A stretch of 5,144 nt of DNA from DHVE2 group archaeon (GTDB lineage: Archaea; Thermoplasmatota; Thermoplasmata; Thermoplasmatales; Aciduliprofundaceae): the NCBI GenBank assembly GCA_015522955.1, contig WALG01000146.1, forward strand, positions 1 through 5,144. The letters run 5' to 3'. Positions 1-5,144 of the stretch are shown piece after piece. The notes beneath the pieces were generated by a model that saw nothing but the letters and a program-made list of their open reading frames with translations, ran no database searches and had not been told where the DNA came from. Position numbers and translations under genes: made by a program. Position 1 is the stretch's first letter, and the number at the start of each line of letters is the position of its first letter.

Positions 1-1137
1 TAAAATCACCGAGGATGTGCCCACTATATCTGCCAAAGTTGTTATCACAGGTATCACCACATTATCCGGATCCAATCTCATCTTCAAACTTATCATGGTA
101 AGGTAATAGGAGAGAAGAATAATAGCGCTAACTGCCAAGGCCATTGACGAGAAAACAAGCAATATACCTCTGAGATCAAGGGTTATGAGAAACACGAATA
201 TGGATATGAGAGAATAGGTAACTATGGAGAGCACCCCTGTGGATGCAATTTCCCTTTTCATATGTTTTCCATGAGGGAGCCAGCCAGGTTCCACCAGACC
301 TAAATATAGTGAGGATGACAAACGGGATGAAAACACACTTCCAATATTGCCAAGGGTTTCAAGAACCGCAGGGAGGATGAGAAGTATAATTGCCACCTTG
401 TTTCCTTCCCATAAACTGCCTGTGATGAGTTCAAGAGATGCCACAAGAAGAAGAACAGGCATACTCTGAAGAAACACACTTTTCCCGCCCTTATCTTTCA
501 GAGTTTTTAGCATGAGATAAAACATGTAGGTCAGAATAAGAACTATTACTAAAGAAAGAACCCATGCATTCGAAGAGAATTTTATGAGGAGAAAAGCAAC
601 AGCAATTATGAGCATAACGCTCACAGTATCTCCCGAAGCGGATATTAAGGGCACCCCGATATTATCGGGATTCCATCCCTTCTCGTAACTCTTAACCCCT
701 AGATATGCAGTTAGTGGAGTTAAAATACTAGTGGTAAATAATTGGGTAAGAAGAATGATAGCAGGAATAAGAAGAAAATAATGAATATCATTCATTTTTG
801 AAAGAGAATATAATCCTGCAATAACACCTACGATGGTTGCTGTAAAAAATGCAAGGGACTGCGAGGTAAATATCCCAATTCTAATCTCTCGGTCTTTCAA
901 ATTTTTTACCTCTCCCAAGTGAAGTTTAGAACTCAATCTTGATATAAATGCCCCGTAGATATTGCCCCTCATATCTATGAGCGCAGGAATAACCATAAGA
1001 ATGCCGGGTATTAGTTTGAAAAGATCAACATAACTCTGTAGAAAATAACCTGCAAATGTATCAGCGAATAAGGCAATAATAAGGGCAAGAAGACTTTCCC
1101 GAATCATCCTCATATCGAGGTGGCGGTTTATCGTCAC
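1..1137 (-). CDS. MgtE/SLC41-type divalent cation (Mg2+) transporter with two MgtE membrane domains, 3' end outside window
   Basis: Reading leftwards, the frame is open for 379 codons to the window edge, so the C-terminus is missing, probably by only a short stretch. The product is very hydrophobic, with about ten membrane segments, and consists of two similar halves. Half 1 has IPALIDMRGN near residues 50-59 and NPDN at 156-159, followed by Asp170 in SASGD. Half 2 has LPAVLETLGN near 255-264 and DPDN at 356-359, followed by Asp370 in TTLAD. These are the signatures of the MgtE integral membrane family, where the late Asp lines the Mg2+ pore. The cytosolic MgtE_N and CBS gating domains of bacterial MgtE are absent, as in archaeal and SLC41-type members. 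It is therefore probably a magnesium or related divalent cation transporter in the cytoplasmic membrane; the ion is inferred. The start is uncertain: GTG at 1137 is chosen because of the strong Shine-Dalgarno just upstream, but GTG 1140, ACG 1134 or the later ATG codons at 1113 and 1107 are possible. It is divergent from the nnr gene. Confidence 0.88.
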   Translation of the reverse strand, partial: MTINRHLDMRMIRESLLALIIALFADTFAGYFLQSYVDLFKLIPGILMVIPALIDMRGNIYGAFISRLSSKLHLGEVKNLKDREIRIGIFTSQSLAFFTATIVGVIAGLYSLSKMNDIHYFLLIPAIILLTQLFTTSILTPLTAYLGVKSYEKGWNPDNIGVPLISASGDTVSVMLIIAVAFLLIKFSSNAWVLSLVIVLILTYMFYLMLKTLKDKGGKSVFLQSMPVLLLVASLELITGSLWEGNKVAIILLILPAVLETLGNIGSVFSSRLSSSLYLGLVEPGWLPHGKHMKREIASTGVLSIVTYSLISIFVFLITLDLRGILLVFSSMALAVSAIILLSYYLTMISLKMRLDPDNVVIPVITTLADIVGTSSVIL

Positions 1138-1140
1138 CAC

Positions 1141-1148
1141 CACCTCCC
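1141..1148 (-). promoter_or_regulatory. Shine-Dalgarno site of the MgtE-type gene
   Basis: On the minus strand this reads GGGAGGTG and runs on into GTGGTG. It is a strong complement of the archaeal 16S rRNA 3' end (core GGAGGTGAT). It lies 3 bases before GTG 1137, which is close, and 6 bases before an in-frame ACG. The site places translation start within about 15 bases but does not settle which codon is used. Confidence 0.7.
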
Positions 1149-1180
1149 TTTCTGAGCATGAAAAACAGTAAAGTTTCTGA

Positions 1181-1190
1181 GTATAAAATA
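1181..1190. promoter_or_regulatory. TATA-like element in the divergent intergenic region
   Basis: The sequence GTATAAAATA gives TATAAAATA on the plus strand and TATTTTATA on the minus strand, so it could be read as a TATA box in either direction. With the archaeal TATA-to-start distance of about 26 bases, it predicts a plus transcript from about 1212, giving a leader of about 40 bases before the nnr ATG. It also predicts a minus transcript from about 1160, giving a leader of about 20 bases that carries the MgtE gene's Shine-Dalgarno. No convincing purine-rich BRE is seen on either side, so direction and use are inferred from position only. Confidence 0.45.
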
Positions 1191-1240
1191 GTAACTGATG
1201 TCTAGGAAAAGAATTAATTCCCATGATACCATGAAGGATT

Positions 1241-1246
1241 GGTGAT
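1241..1246 (+). promoter_or_regulatory. Shine-Dalgarno site deciding the nnr start
   Basis: GGTGAT lies 4 bases before ATG 1251 and matches the anti-Shine-Dalgarno core. It overlaps the alternative upstream in-frame starts TTG 1239 and GTG 1242, which makes those starts unlikely. The resulting N-terminus, MRISTVEQMRALDRRAI, is the normal beginning of YjeF_N/NnrE proteins. Confidence 0.75.
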
Positions 1247-1250
1247 TGAG

Positions 1251-2825
1251 ATGAGAATAAGCACGGTGGAGCAGATGCGCGCCTTAGATAGGAGAGCAAT
1301 TGAAAAATATGGTATCGAGGATAAGATACTGATGGAAAACGCTGCCCATGCGCTTTATTTTGTTATACTCCAACATTTTGGAAATGTCAGTGGCAAAAAA
1401 TTCGTGACCTTTGCAGGTCCCGGCAACAATGGGGGAGATGCAATAACCCTATCACGCAAATTATTTTCCAACGGTGCAGATGTAAAAATTTATATCATGA
1501 GTGATCCTGAGAAGTACAGAGGCACGGCAAAGATGAATTACAAGATAGCAGAGAGAATAGGTATACCCATGGAGGCTTTCTCAGGGGACAATGCCATGGT
1601 TCGCATGTCAGTAGAGATGGCCGATGCGGTTATCGATGGTATTTTCGGTACAGGAATATCAAGAAATGTAGAGGGTAGATACCTTGAAGCCATTAAGATA
1701 ATCAACGAAAGTGGAAAACCTGTATTTGCGGTGGACATTCCATCGGGAATTAATGGTAACACCGGCAAAATAATGAGCCTCGCCGTTAAAGCGGATTACA
1801 CCGTTACATTTGGATTGCCAAAGATAGGAAATATTCTTTATCCTGGATACGAGCACTGTGGAAAATTATATGTATCTCATATATCATTTCCGCCTGAAAA
1901 CTATGAGAGCAGCGAAATTAATATCTTTATAAACGAGCCTATACCCCTCCCTCCAAGAAAAAAGGATGGTCATAAGGGAACATTTGGTGACGTACTATTC
2001 GTTGCTGGGGCAAGAAAATACTACGGTGCTCCATTTTTCTCAGCACTTTCGTTTCTAAAAGCAGGAGGAGGCTACTCTCGTTTAGCCACCGCAAAATCCG
2101 TAGTACCATTCATAGGCTCTGAAGGACGTGAGATTGTATTCTACCCTATGGAGGAAACCGAGGATGGAACTATAAGTTACACCTCCAAAGACACCATACT
2201 TGAGATTGCAAATAATGCAGATTTCGTTGTTTTAGGCCCGGGAACATCCCTAAATGAAAGAACACAAAAACTCATGGCGGACCTTGTGGCAAGCATAGAA
2301 AGACCCGTTCTCGTGGATGGCGATGGCCTCACTGCGCTGAGCAAAAATATGAACGTTCTGGAGGAAAAAGATGGCGAGGTGATTCTCACTCCGCATCCCG
2401 GAGAGATGGCGAGACTCACAGGTTACGCGGTGAAAGAGATTCTCGAAAATCCAATCCAGATAGCACGTGATTTTGCAACAAAATACAATGTAATTCTCGC
2501 CCTCAAAGGTGCCCACACACAGATTGCCATGCCCGATGGAAGAGTATACATCAACATGAGCGGTAACTCCGGAATGGCCACCGCAGGGAGCGGGGATGTT
2601 CTAACAGGCACGATTGCAGCCATGTACGGCCTTGGATTGCCCATAGAGGAGGCTGTGCGTATGGGTGTATTTGTCCATGGCTTTGCTGGAGACCTTGCAT
2701 CTGAGAAAAAGGGCGAGGACGGCATAACTGCGCGGGATATAATGGAGGCACTTCCCGAAGCAATGAAACTTCTTCGCGAAAATTACGAGGAAATAAAAAG
2801 AAGGTACGAGATAGAGGTGATATAA
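1251..2825 (+). CDS. nnr: Bifunctional NAD(P)HX epimerase / ADP-dependent NAD(P)HX dehydratase (NnrE-NnrD fusion)
   Basis: This 524-residue soluble enzyme repairs hydrated NADH and NADPH. The N-terminal YjeF_N domain (about 1-215) interconverts the R and S epimers of NAD(P)HX. The C-terminal ribokinase-fold YjeF_C domain (about 235-515) dehydrates the S form using a nucleoside phosphate, ADP in most prokaryotic members. Epimerase motifs seen are GPGNNGGDA at 56-64, IDGIFGTG at 128-135 (Asp129 the probable catalytic acid) and VDIPSG at 161-166. Dehydratase motifs seen are KGTFG at 242-246, GPG at 329-331, VDGDGL at 355-360, HPGE at 382-385, KG at 419-420, GN at 438-439 and GSGD at 446-449 with the catalytic Asp449. 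Length and domain order are normal for the fused family. ATG 1251 is chosen by Shine-Dalgarno spacing and homology; TTG 1239 would add four residues. It is the first gene of the plus-strand cluster, and its last codons contain the ribosome binding site of the next gene. The final Ala of GGDA replaces the more usual Gly, probably harmlessly. Confidence 0.95.
   Translation: MRISTVEQMRALDRRAIEKYGIEDKILMENAAHALYFVILQHFGNVSGKKFVTFAGPGNNGGDAITLSRKLFSNGADVKIYIMSDPEKYRGTAKMNYKIAERIGIPMEAFSGDNAMVRMSVEMADAVIDGIFGTGISRNVEGRYLEAIKIINESGKPVFAVDIPSGINGNTGKIMSLAVKADYTVTFGLPKIGNILYPGYEHCGKLYVSHISFPPENYESSEINIFINEPIPLPPRKKDGHKGTFGDVLFVAGARKYYGAPFFSALSFLKAGGGYSRLATAKSVVPFIGSEGREIVFYPMEETEDGTISYTSKDTILEIANNADFVVLGPGTSLNERTQKLMADLVASIERPVLVDGDGLTALSKNMNVLEEKDGEVILTPHPGEMARLTGYAVKEILENPIQIARDFATKYNVILALKGAHTQIAMPDGRVYINMSGNSGMATAGSGDVLTGTIAAMYGLGLPIEEAVRMGVFVHGFAGDLASEKKGEDGITARDIMEALPEAMKLLRENYEEIKRRYEIEVI
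2814..2821 (+). promoter_or_regulatory. Shine-Dalgarno site for the GNAT gene, inside the end of nnr
   Basis: GAGGTGAT is an almost complete match to the anti-Shine-Dalgarno complement. It sits in the last coding bases of nnr and ends 5 bases before CTG 2827. By contrast, GTG 2863 lies more than 40 bases away. The site therefore argues for initiation at CTG 2827 and for translational coupling to nnr. Confidence 0.7.
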
Positions 2826-2826
2826 C

Positions 2827-3294
2827 CTGACCTTCGAAATTCGCAAAGCCCTGCCTGAAGATGTGGTTAGGATAGCAGAACTCTGGCTGGATTTTATTCA
2901 GGATCCGGAAGGTTCAGACCTCAATATTGCACCCAATGATGAAAATAAAGAGCGCTGGATAAAGTTTGCAGAGAGCATAATAGCCAGTGATGGAGGTGCC
3001 CTTAAATTTGCCGTGGTTGGAGAAGATGTGGGTGGTTCTGTGCTCTATTCATGGGAGGATTCACCTTTGCAACTTCAAAAAAAGCGAGGAACCATATATG
3101 ACTTATTCGTAAAAAAATCTTCTCGTGGAAGAGGCATCGGTAAGGCTCTTCTACTCAACGCCATGAAAGACCTGAGAAACCACAATGTGGAAATTATTCA
3201 ACTCACAGTTAAAAGCGATAATTTTGTTGCCATAAGGCTCTATGAATCACTGGGGTTCAAAGAGGTACTGAAAATTATGAGAAAAGAGGTGTGA
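2827..3294 (+). CDS. GNAT family N-acetyltransferase, probable CTG start
   Basis: This is a single-domain GNAT protein that transfers an acetyl group from acetyl-CoA to an amine; the substrate is unknown. From CTG 2827 it has 155 residues, normal for the family. The N-terminus TFEIRKALPEDV (2-13) is the typical first beta strand, IRxAxxxDV. Motif A carries the CoA pyrophosphate loop RGRGIG at 100-105 after the strand IYDLFV. Motif B is N-x-x-A-x-x-LY-x-x-x-GF at 132-144, as in RimI-like enzymes. The first canonical start in frame, GTG 2863, would remove the whole first strand and has no good Shine-Dalgarno. No ATG, GTG or TTG lies between the in-frame stop at 2818-2820 and that GTG. CTG 2827 has a near-perfect Shine-Dalgarno at ideal spacing and follows the nnr stop by one base. 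The GNAT family call is secure; the CTG start is inference. It could be a protein N-terminal, antibiotic or small-metabolite acetylase. Confidence 0.87.
   Translation: MTFEIRKALPEDVVRIAELWLDFIQDPEGSDLNIAPNDENKERWIKFAESIIASDGGALKFAVVGEDVGGSVLYSWEDSPLQLQKKRGTIYDLFVKKSSRGRGIGKALLLNAMKDLRNHNVEIIQLTVKSDNFVAIRLYESLGFKEVLKIMRKEV
3286..3291 (+). promoter_or_regulatory. Possible Shine-Dalgarno at the end of the GNAT gene
   Basis: GAGGTG overlaps the last codons of the GNAT gene. It lies 4 bases before an in-frame TTG at 3296 and nearly 50 bases before the dehydrogenase ATG, too far to serve that start directly. It may serve a short leader ORF or be a chance result of the Glu-Val codons GAG GTG. Confidence 0.3.
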
Positions 3295-3295
3295 T

Positions 3296-3343
3296 TTGAA
3301 ATCGCCAAATATTTCTATACCAAATGAAATATCCCACCCATGA
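3296..3343 (+). CDS. Possible 15-codon leader ORF overlapping the dehydrogenase start
   Basis: A TTG codon after GAGGTG opens a 15-codon frame, read as MKSPNISIPNEISHP. It ends in TGA at 3341-3343, which overlaps the dehydrogenase ATG at 3340 as ATGA. This geometry suits translational coupling and matches the Shine-Dalgarno placement of neighbouring genes. Nothing in the peptide suggests a function, and an ORF this short arises easily by chance. The competing explanation, a leaderless promoter in the same interval, would remove it from the dehydrogenase mRNA. Confidence 0.2.
   Translation: MKSPNISIPNEISHP
3307..3319 (+). promoter_or_regulatory. Candidate TATA element for a leaderless dehydrogenase transcript
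   Basis: The AT-rich stretch AAATATTTCTATA is centred about 27 bases before ATG 3340. That is the spacing expected if transcription starts at or near the ATG, as in leaderless archaeal mRNAs. No Shine-Dalgarno precedes this ATG (the bases just before it read ATCCCACCC), unlike the other genes here, which supports the idea. The match to a TATA consensus is only moderate. Confidence 0.35.
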
Positions 3344-4353
3344 AAGCCTGGATTGTAGAGAAACAGAAACCAATAGAGGAGGAGCCTTTAAAACTTGTAG
3401 ATTTGCCCATTCCAGAGCCGGGAGATAAGGAGATAAGAGTACGGGTTACCCACTGTGGTATCTGCCGTACAGATTTACACATTGCTGAGGGGGATATACC
3501 GCTCTCTAAGAAGCCCGTTATACCCGGGCACGAGATTGTGGGTGTAGTAGATGCCCTGGGCAAGAACGCTAAAAGGTTCAAAATTGGAGATAGGGTTGGC
3601 ATTTCCTGGCTCAATTACGCCTGTGGCAAGTGCAAATATTGCAAGCGGGGTGAGGAGAATTACTGTCCACATATAAAACGTACTGGCTACGATGTGGATG
3701 GTGGGTTTGCAGAGTATGTACTGGTGCATGAAGATTTTGCATTTGACCTTCGCAACATATCACTTCCCTCGGAAGAACTGGCGCCCATGATGTGCCCTGG
3801 AATCACGGGGCACTATGCATTCCGCCTGTCCGAGATTCGAGAAGGTGAGAGGCTGGGAATGCTTGGATTCGGACCAACTGCCTACTACATCCTTCACGTG
3901 GCAAAATCCATGGGTATGGAGGTTTATATAAGTACAAGAAGTGAAGAGCACAGGAGAATTGCAGAAAAATACGGAGCGGACTGGGTTGGGAACATCGCTC
4001 ATCAGGATTTTCCCCGTAAAGTGGACGCATTTATATTCTTCCCAACTGCAGGTAAACTGGTGGAAAGGGCTCTGGAAAACACAACCCCGGCAGCCACACT
4101 TGTTCTCGGTGCAGTCACAATGAGTCCCATAGTGATTGAAAATTACACTGCAAATCTATGGGGAAGGAAAATTAAGACCGTTTATCAGGTTCGCCGGGAC
4201 TATGGCAGAGAATTTCTTGAGATTGCAAATCGTCTGGAACTCGGAATTGAAAAGGAAATTATTAGATTTGAGGAGGTTCCAGAGGCCATGATTCGCCTTA
4301 AGCGGGGAGAGATACGCGGAATGGTTCAGGTGATTAAGATTGGAGAAATATAG
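3340..4353 (+). CDS. Zinc-dependent medium-chain alcohol dehydrogenase
   Basis: This is a 337-residue cytosolic zinc-dependent MDR oxidoreductase that interconverts an alcohol and its aldehyde or ketone with a nicotinamide cofactor; the substrate is unknown. The catalytic domain carries CGICRTDLH at 39-47, with Cys42 the likely catalytic zinc ligand. His64-Glu65 in PGHE and Cys152 in MCPGITG complete the catalytic site. The structural zinc loop has Cys95, Cys98, Cys101 and Cys109. The Rossmann domain has GFGPTA at 176-181. The strand VYISTRS puts Thr199-Arg200-Ser201 where NAD-specific enzymes have an acid, which suggests NADP(H). The phrases WLNYACGKC and GADWVG recall the MDR subgroup annotated simply as zinc-binding alcohol dehydrogenase family protein. 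The frame upstream of ATG 3340 closes at TGA 3325, so the start is firm, although no Shine-Dalgarno is present. The last 14 bases overlap the next gene, whose ribosome binding site is also inside this one. Confidence 0.93.
   Translation: MKAWIVEKQKPIEEEPLKLVDLPIPEPGDKEIRVRVTHCGICRTDLHIAEGDIPLSKKPVIPGHEIVGVVDALGKNAKRFKIGDRVGISWLNYACGKCKYCKRGEENYCPHIKRTGYDVDGGFAEYVLVHEDFAFDLRNISLPSEELAPMMCPGITGHYAFRLSEIREGERLGMLGFGPTAYYILHVAKSMGMEVYISTRSEEHRRIAEKYGADWVGNIAHQDFPRKVDAFIFFPTAGKLVERALENTTPAATLVLGAVTMSPIVIENYTANLWGRKIKTVYQVRRDYGREFLEIANRLELGIEKEIIRFEEVPEAMIRLKRGEIRGMVQVIKIGEI
4328..4334 (+). promoter_or_regulatory. Shine-Dalgarno site for the AlkA-like gene, inside the dehydrogenase gene
   Basis: AGGTGAT ends 5 bases before TTG 4340, the same geometry as at CTG 2827. 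It supports TTG as the true start over GTG 4361, which has no such site. The placement implies coupling to translation of the dehydrogenase. Confidence 0.65.
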
Positions 4354-5144
4354 CATTTCCGTGGAAAAACCATACTCAATTATTCCGCATCTGCATAGGT
4401 TCTCACTACCCGGTAAGCCCCTGCCATGCCTTGTAGAGAATAACCTGTTCTGGAGACTTATTCCCATGGATAATATCAATATGCCCGTGTGTGTAGAGAT
4501 TCATGAAGATACAGGAAAGATAGATGTTATGTGTGAATATGGAAAAGATGTACTTTCCACCGTAAAGCACATACTTGCAGTGGATATATCCTATTCCGAA
4601 TTTCTGAGAAGTCTTGAAAAATTTCCGAAACTTCATAAAATTGCCATGAGACATGCAGGGCTGCGGCCATCAAGGAACCTTAATCTCTACGAAGCATTAG
4701 TTAAGATTATACTCCAGCAGAGAATCTCGCTAAAATTTGCCCTTGGCACAACTGCAAAACTTGTGGAGAAATGGGGTATGAGGAAGGAATGGAATAATCG
4801 CATTTATTACTCATTTCCCCCCGCTGAAAAATTGATGAAGATGGATATCTCAGAGATAAAATCCCTGGGAACCACAGCAATGAAGGCAAAAAGCATAGTG
4901 GAGATAGCAAAGAGCGAGTATTATGGAGATTTGCCTGATATTAGAGAAGTAAACAGATATCCAGAGGAGACTGTAGATTTCCTCACAGGTATCTACGGAG
5001 TGGGAAAATGGACAGCCGAACTATCCGTGGCCACCGTGATTCATGACTACAGCATAGCCCCTGCAGGTGATTTGAATGTGATGAAAGCATTTGCCAGATT
5101 TTTGGGCCTCCATGGTGAAAGGGAGATAAGGGAATATACAGAGA
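4340..5144 (+). CDS. AlkA-type DNA-3-methyladenine glycosylase (HhH-GPD superfamily), 3' end outside window
   Basis: The frame is open for 268 codons to the right edge. The product is a base-excision repair enzyme expected to cut the glycosidic bond of alkylated bases such as 3-methyladenine. Residues 1 to about 95 form an AlkA-like N-terminal domain. The helical domain begins with LYEALVKIILQQRIS at 117-131, the family's L-x-x-xI-x-x-QQ-x-S motif. The helix-hairpin-helix is LTGIYGVGKWTAE at 215-227, including Trp224. PAGDL at 241-245 follows, where Asp244 is the catalytic acid. No mutation is seen in these motifs. Compared with archaeal AlkA proteins of roughly 290-300 residues, about 25-35 C-terminal residues lie outside the window, so a C-terminal Fe-S cluster, present in some relatives, cannot be excluded. 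The start TTG 4340 overlaps the dehydrogenase gene by 14 bases and is chosen from the Shine-Dalgarno. A broader base specificity (hypoxanthine, 1-methyladenine) is possible, as in other archaeal members. Confidence 0.9.
   Translation, partial: MEKYSISVEKPYSIIPHLHRFSLPGKPLPCLVENNLFWRLIPMDNINMPVCVEIHEDTGKIDVMCEYGKDVLSTVKHILAVDISYSEFLRSLEKFPKLHKIAMRHAGLRPSRNLNLYEALVKIILQQRISLKFALGTTAKLVEKWGMRKEWNNRIYYSFPPAEKLMKMDISEIKSLGTTAMKAKSIVEIAKSEYYGDLPDIREVNRYPEETVDFLTGIYGVGKWTAELSVATVIHDYSIAPAGDLNVMKAFARFLGLHGEREIREYTE

Noticed and set aside
1138..1224. Upstream extension of the MgtE-type gene to an in-frame ATG at 1224 on the minus strand
   Set aside because: The added 29 residues read through the TATA-like box and the strong Shine-Dalgarno, and do not look like the start of an MgtE membrane domain.
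1239..1250. TTG 1239 or GTG 1242 as the nnr start
   Set aside because: Both overlap the GGTGAT Shine-Dalgarno, and the four added residues are outside the family's normal N-terminus.
1538..2846. Several minus-strand frames of 65-100 codons opposite nnr
   Set aside because: They are antisense to a clear enzyme gene, overlap each other, show no motifs or conserved starts, and are best explained by codon bias of the real gene.
2863..3294. GTG 2863 as the GNAT start
   Set aside because: It removes the conserved first strand and lacks a good Shine-Dalgarno; CTG 2827 explains both.
3295..3339. Transcription terminator between the GNAT and dehydrogenase genes
   Set aside because: There is no stem-loop and no clear T-run on the plus strand in this 45-base gap, so read-through is as likely as termination.
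3941..4123. 60-codon plus-strand frame inside the dehydrogenase gene
   Set aside because: It lies entirely within a well-supported gene in another frame, with no recognisable motif; treated as a shadow.
4156..4910. Minus-strand frames of 67-107 codons opposite the end of the dehydrogenase and the AlkA-like gene
   Set aside because: The plus strand encodes a continuous AlkA-like protein with all key motifs; the antisense translations are low in recognisable features.

Overview
This window looks like ordinary chromosomal sequence from a thermophilic or acidophilic euryarchaeon. The evidence is archaeal: Shine-Dalgarno sites of the GGAGGTGAT type, a TATA-like box at archaeal spacing, one gene with no ribosome binding site (probably leaderless), a two-domain MgtE transporter and an archaeal-looking AlkA-type glycosylase. 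Base composition is moderate, with AGA/AGG arginine and ATA isoleucine codons common. A Thermoplasmatota relative such as the Aciduliprofundum/DHVE2 group would fit, but this is a guess from style, not from a database match.

Layout. On the minus strand, from about 1137 to the left edge, lies a multi-pass MgtE/SLC41-type divalent cation transporter gene whose 3' end is cut off. A divergent intergenic region of about 110 bases follows (1138-1250), with one TATA-like box. From 1251 to the right edge, four plus-strand genes are tightly packed. They are a bifunctional NAD(P)HX epimerase/dehydratase (nnrE-nnrD fusion), a GNAT acetyltransferase that probably starts at a CTG codon, a zinc-dependent medium-chain alcohol dehydrogenase, and an AlkA-like DNA glycosylase that starts at TTG inside the end of the dehydrogenase gene and is cut off by the right edge.

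How the genes fit together. The Nnr protein repairs damaged (hydrated) NAD(P)H, the dehydrogenase uses a nicotinamide cofactor, and AlkA-type enzymes remove alkylated bases. A loose metabolite-and-DNA-damage-repair grouping is possible, but shared transcription of compact archaeal genes is an equally good explanation. Translation signals are the most distinctive feature. Three of the five genes appear to use non-ATG starts (GTG, CTG, TTG), and two of those have their Shine-Dalgarno site inside the last codons of the preceding gene, which suggests translational coupling. The dehydrogenase is the exception: no Shine-Dalgarno site, a TATA-like element at leaderless distance, and a possible 15-codon leader ORF that ends on its ATG. 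I saw no RNA gene, CRISPR array, insertion sequence or phage feature, and no undescribed system that I could defend.
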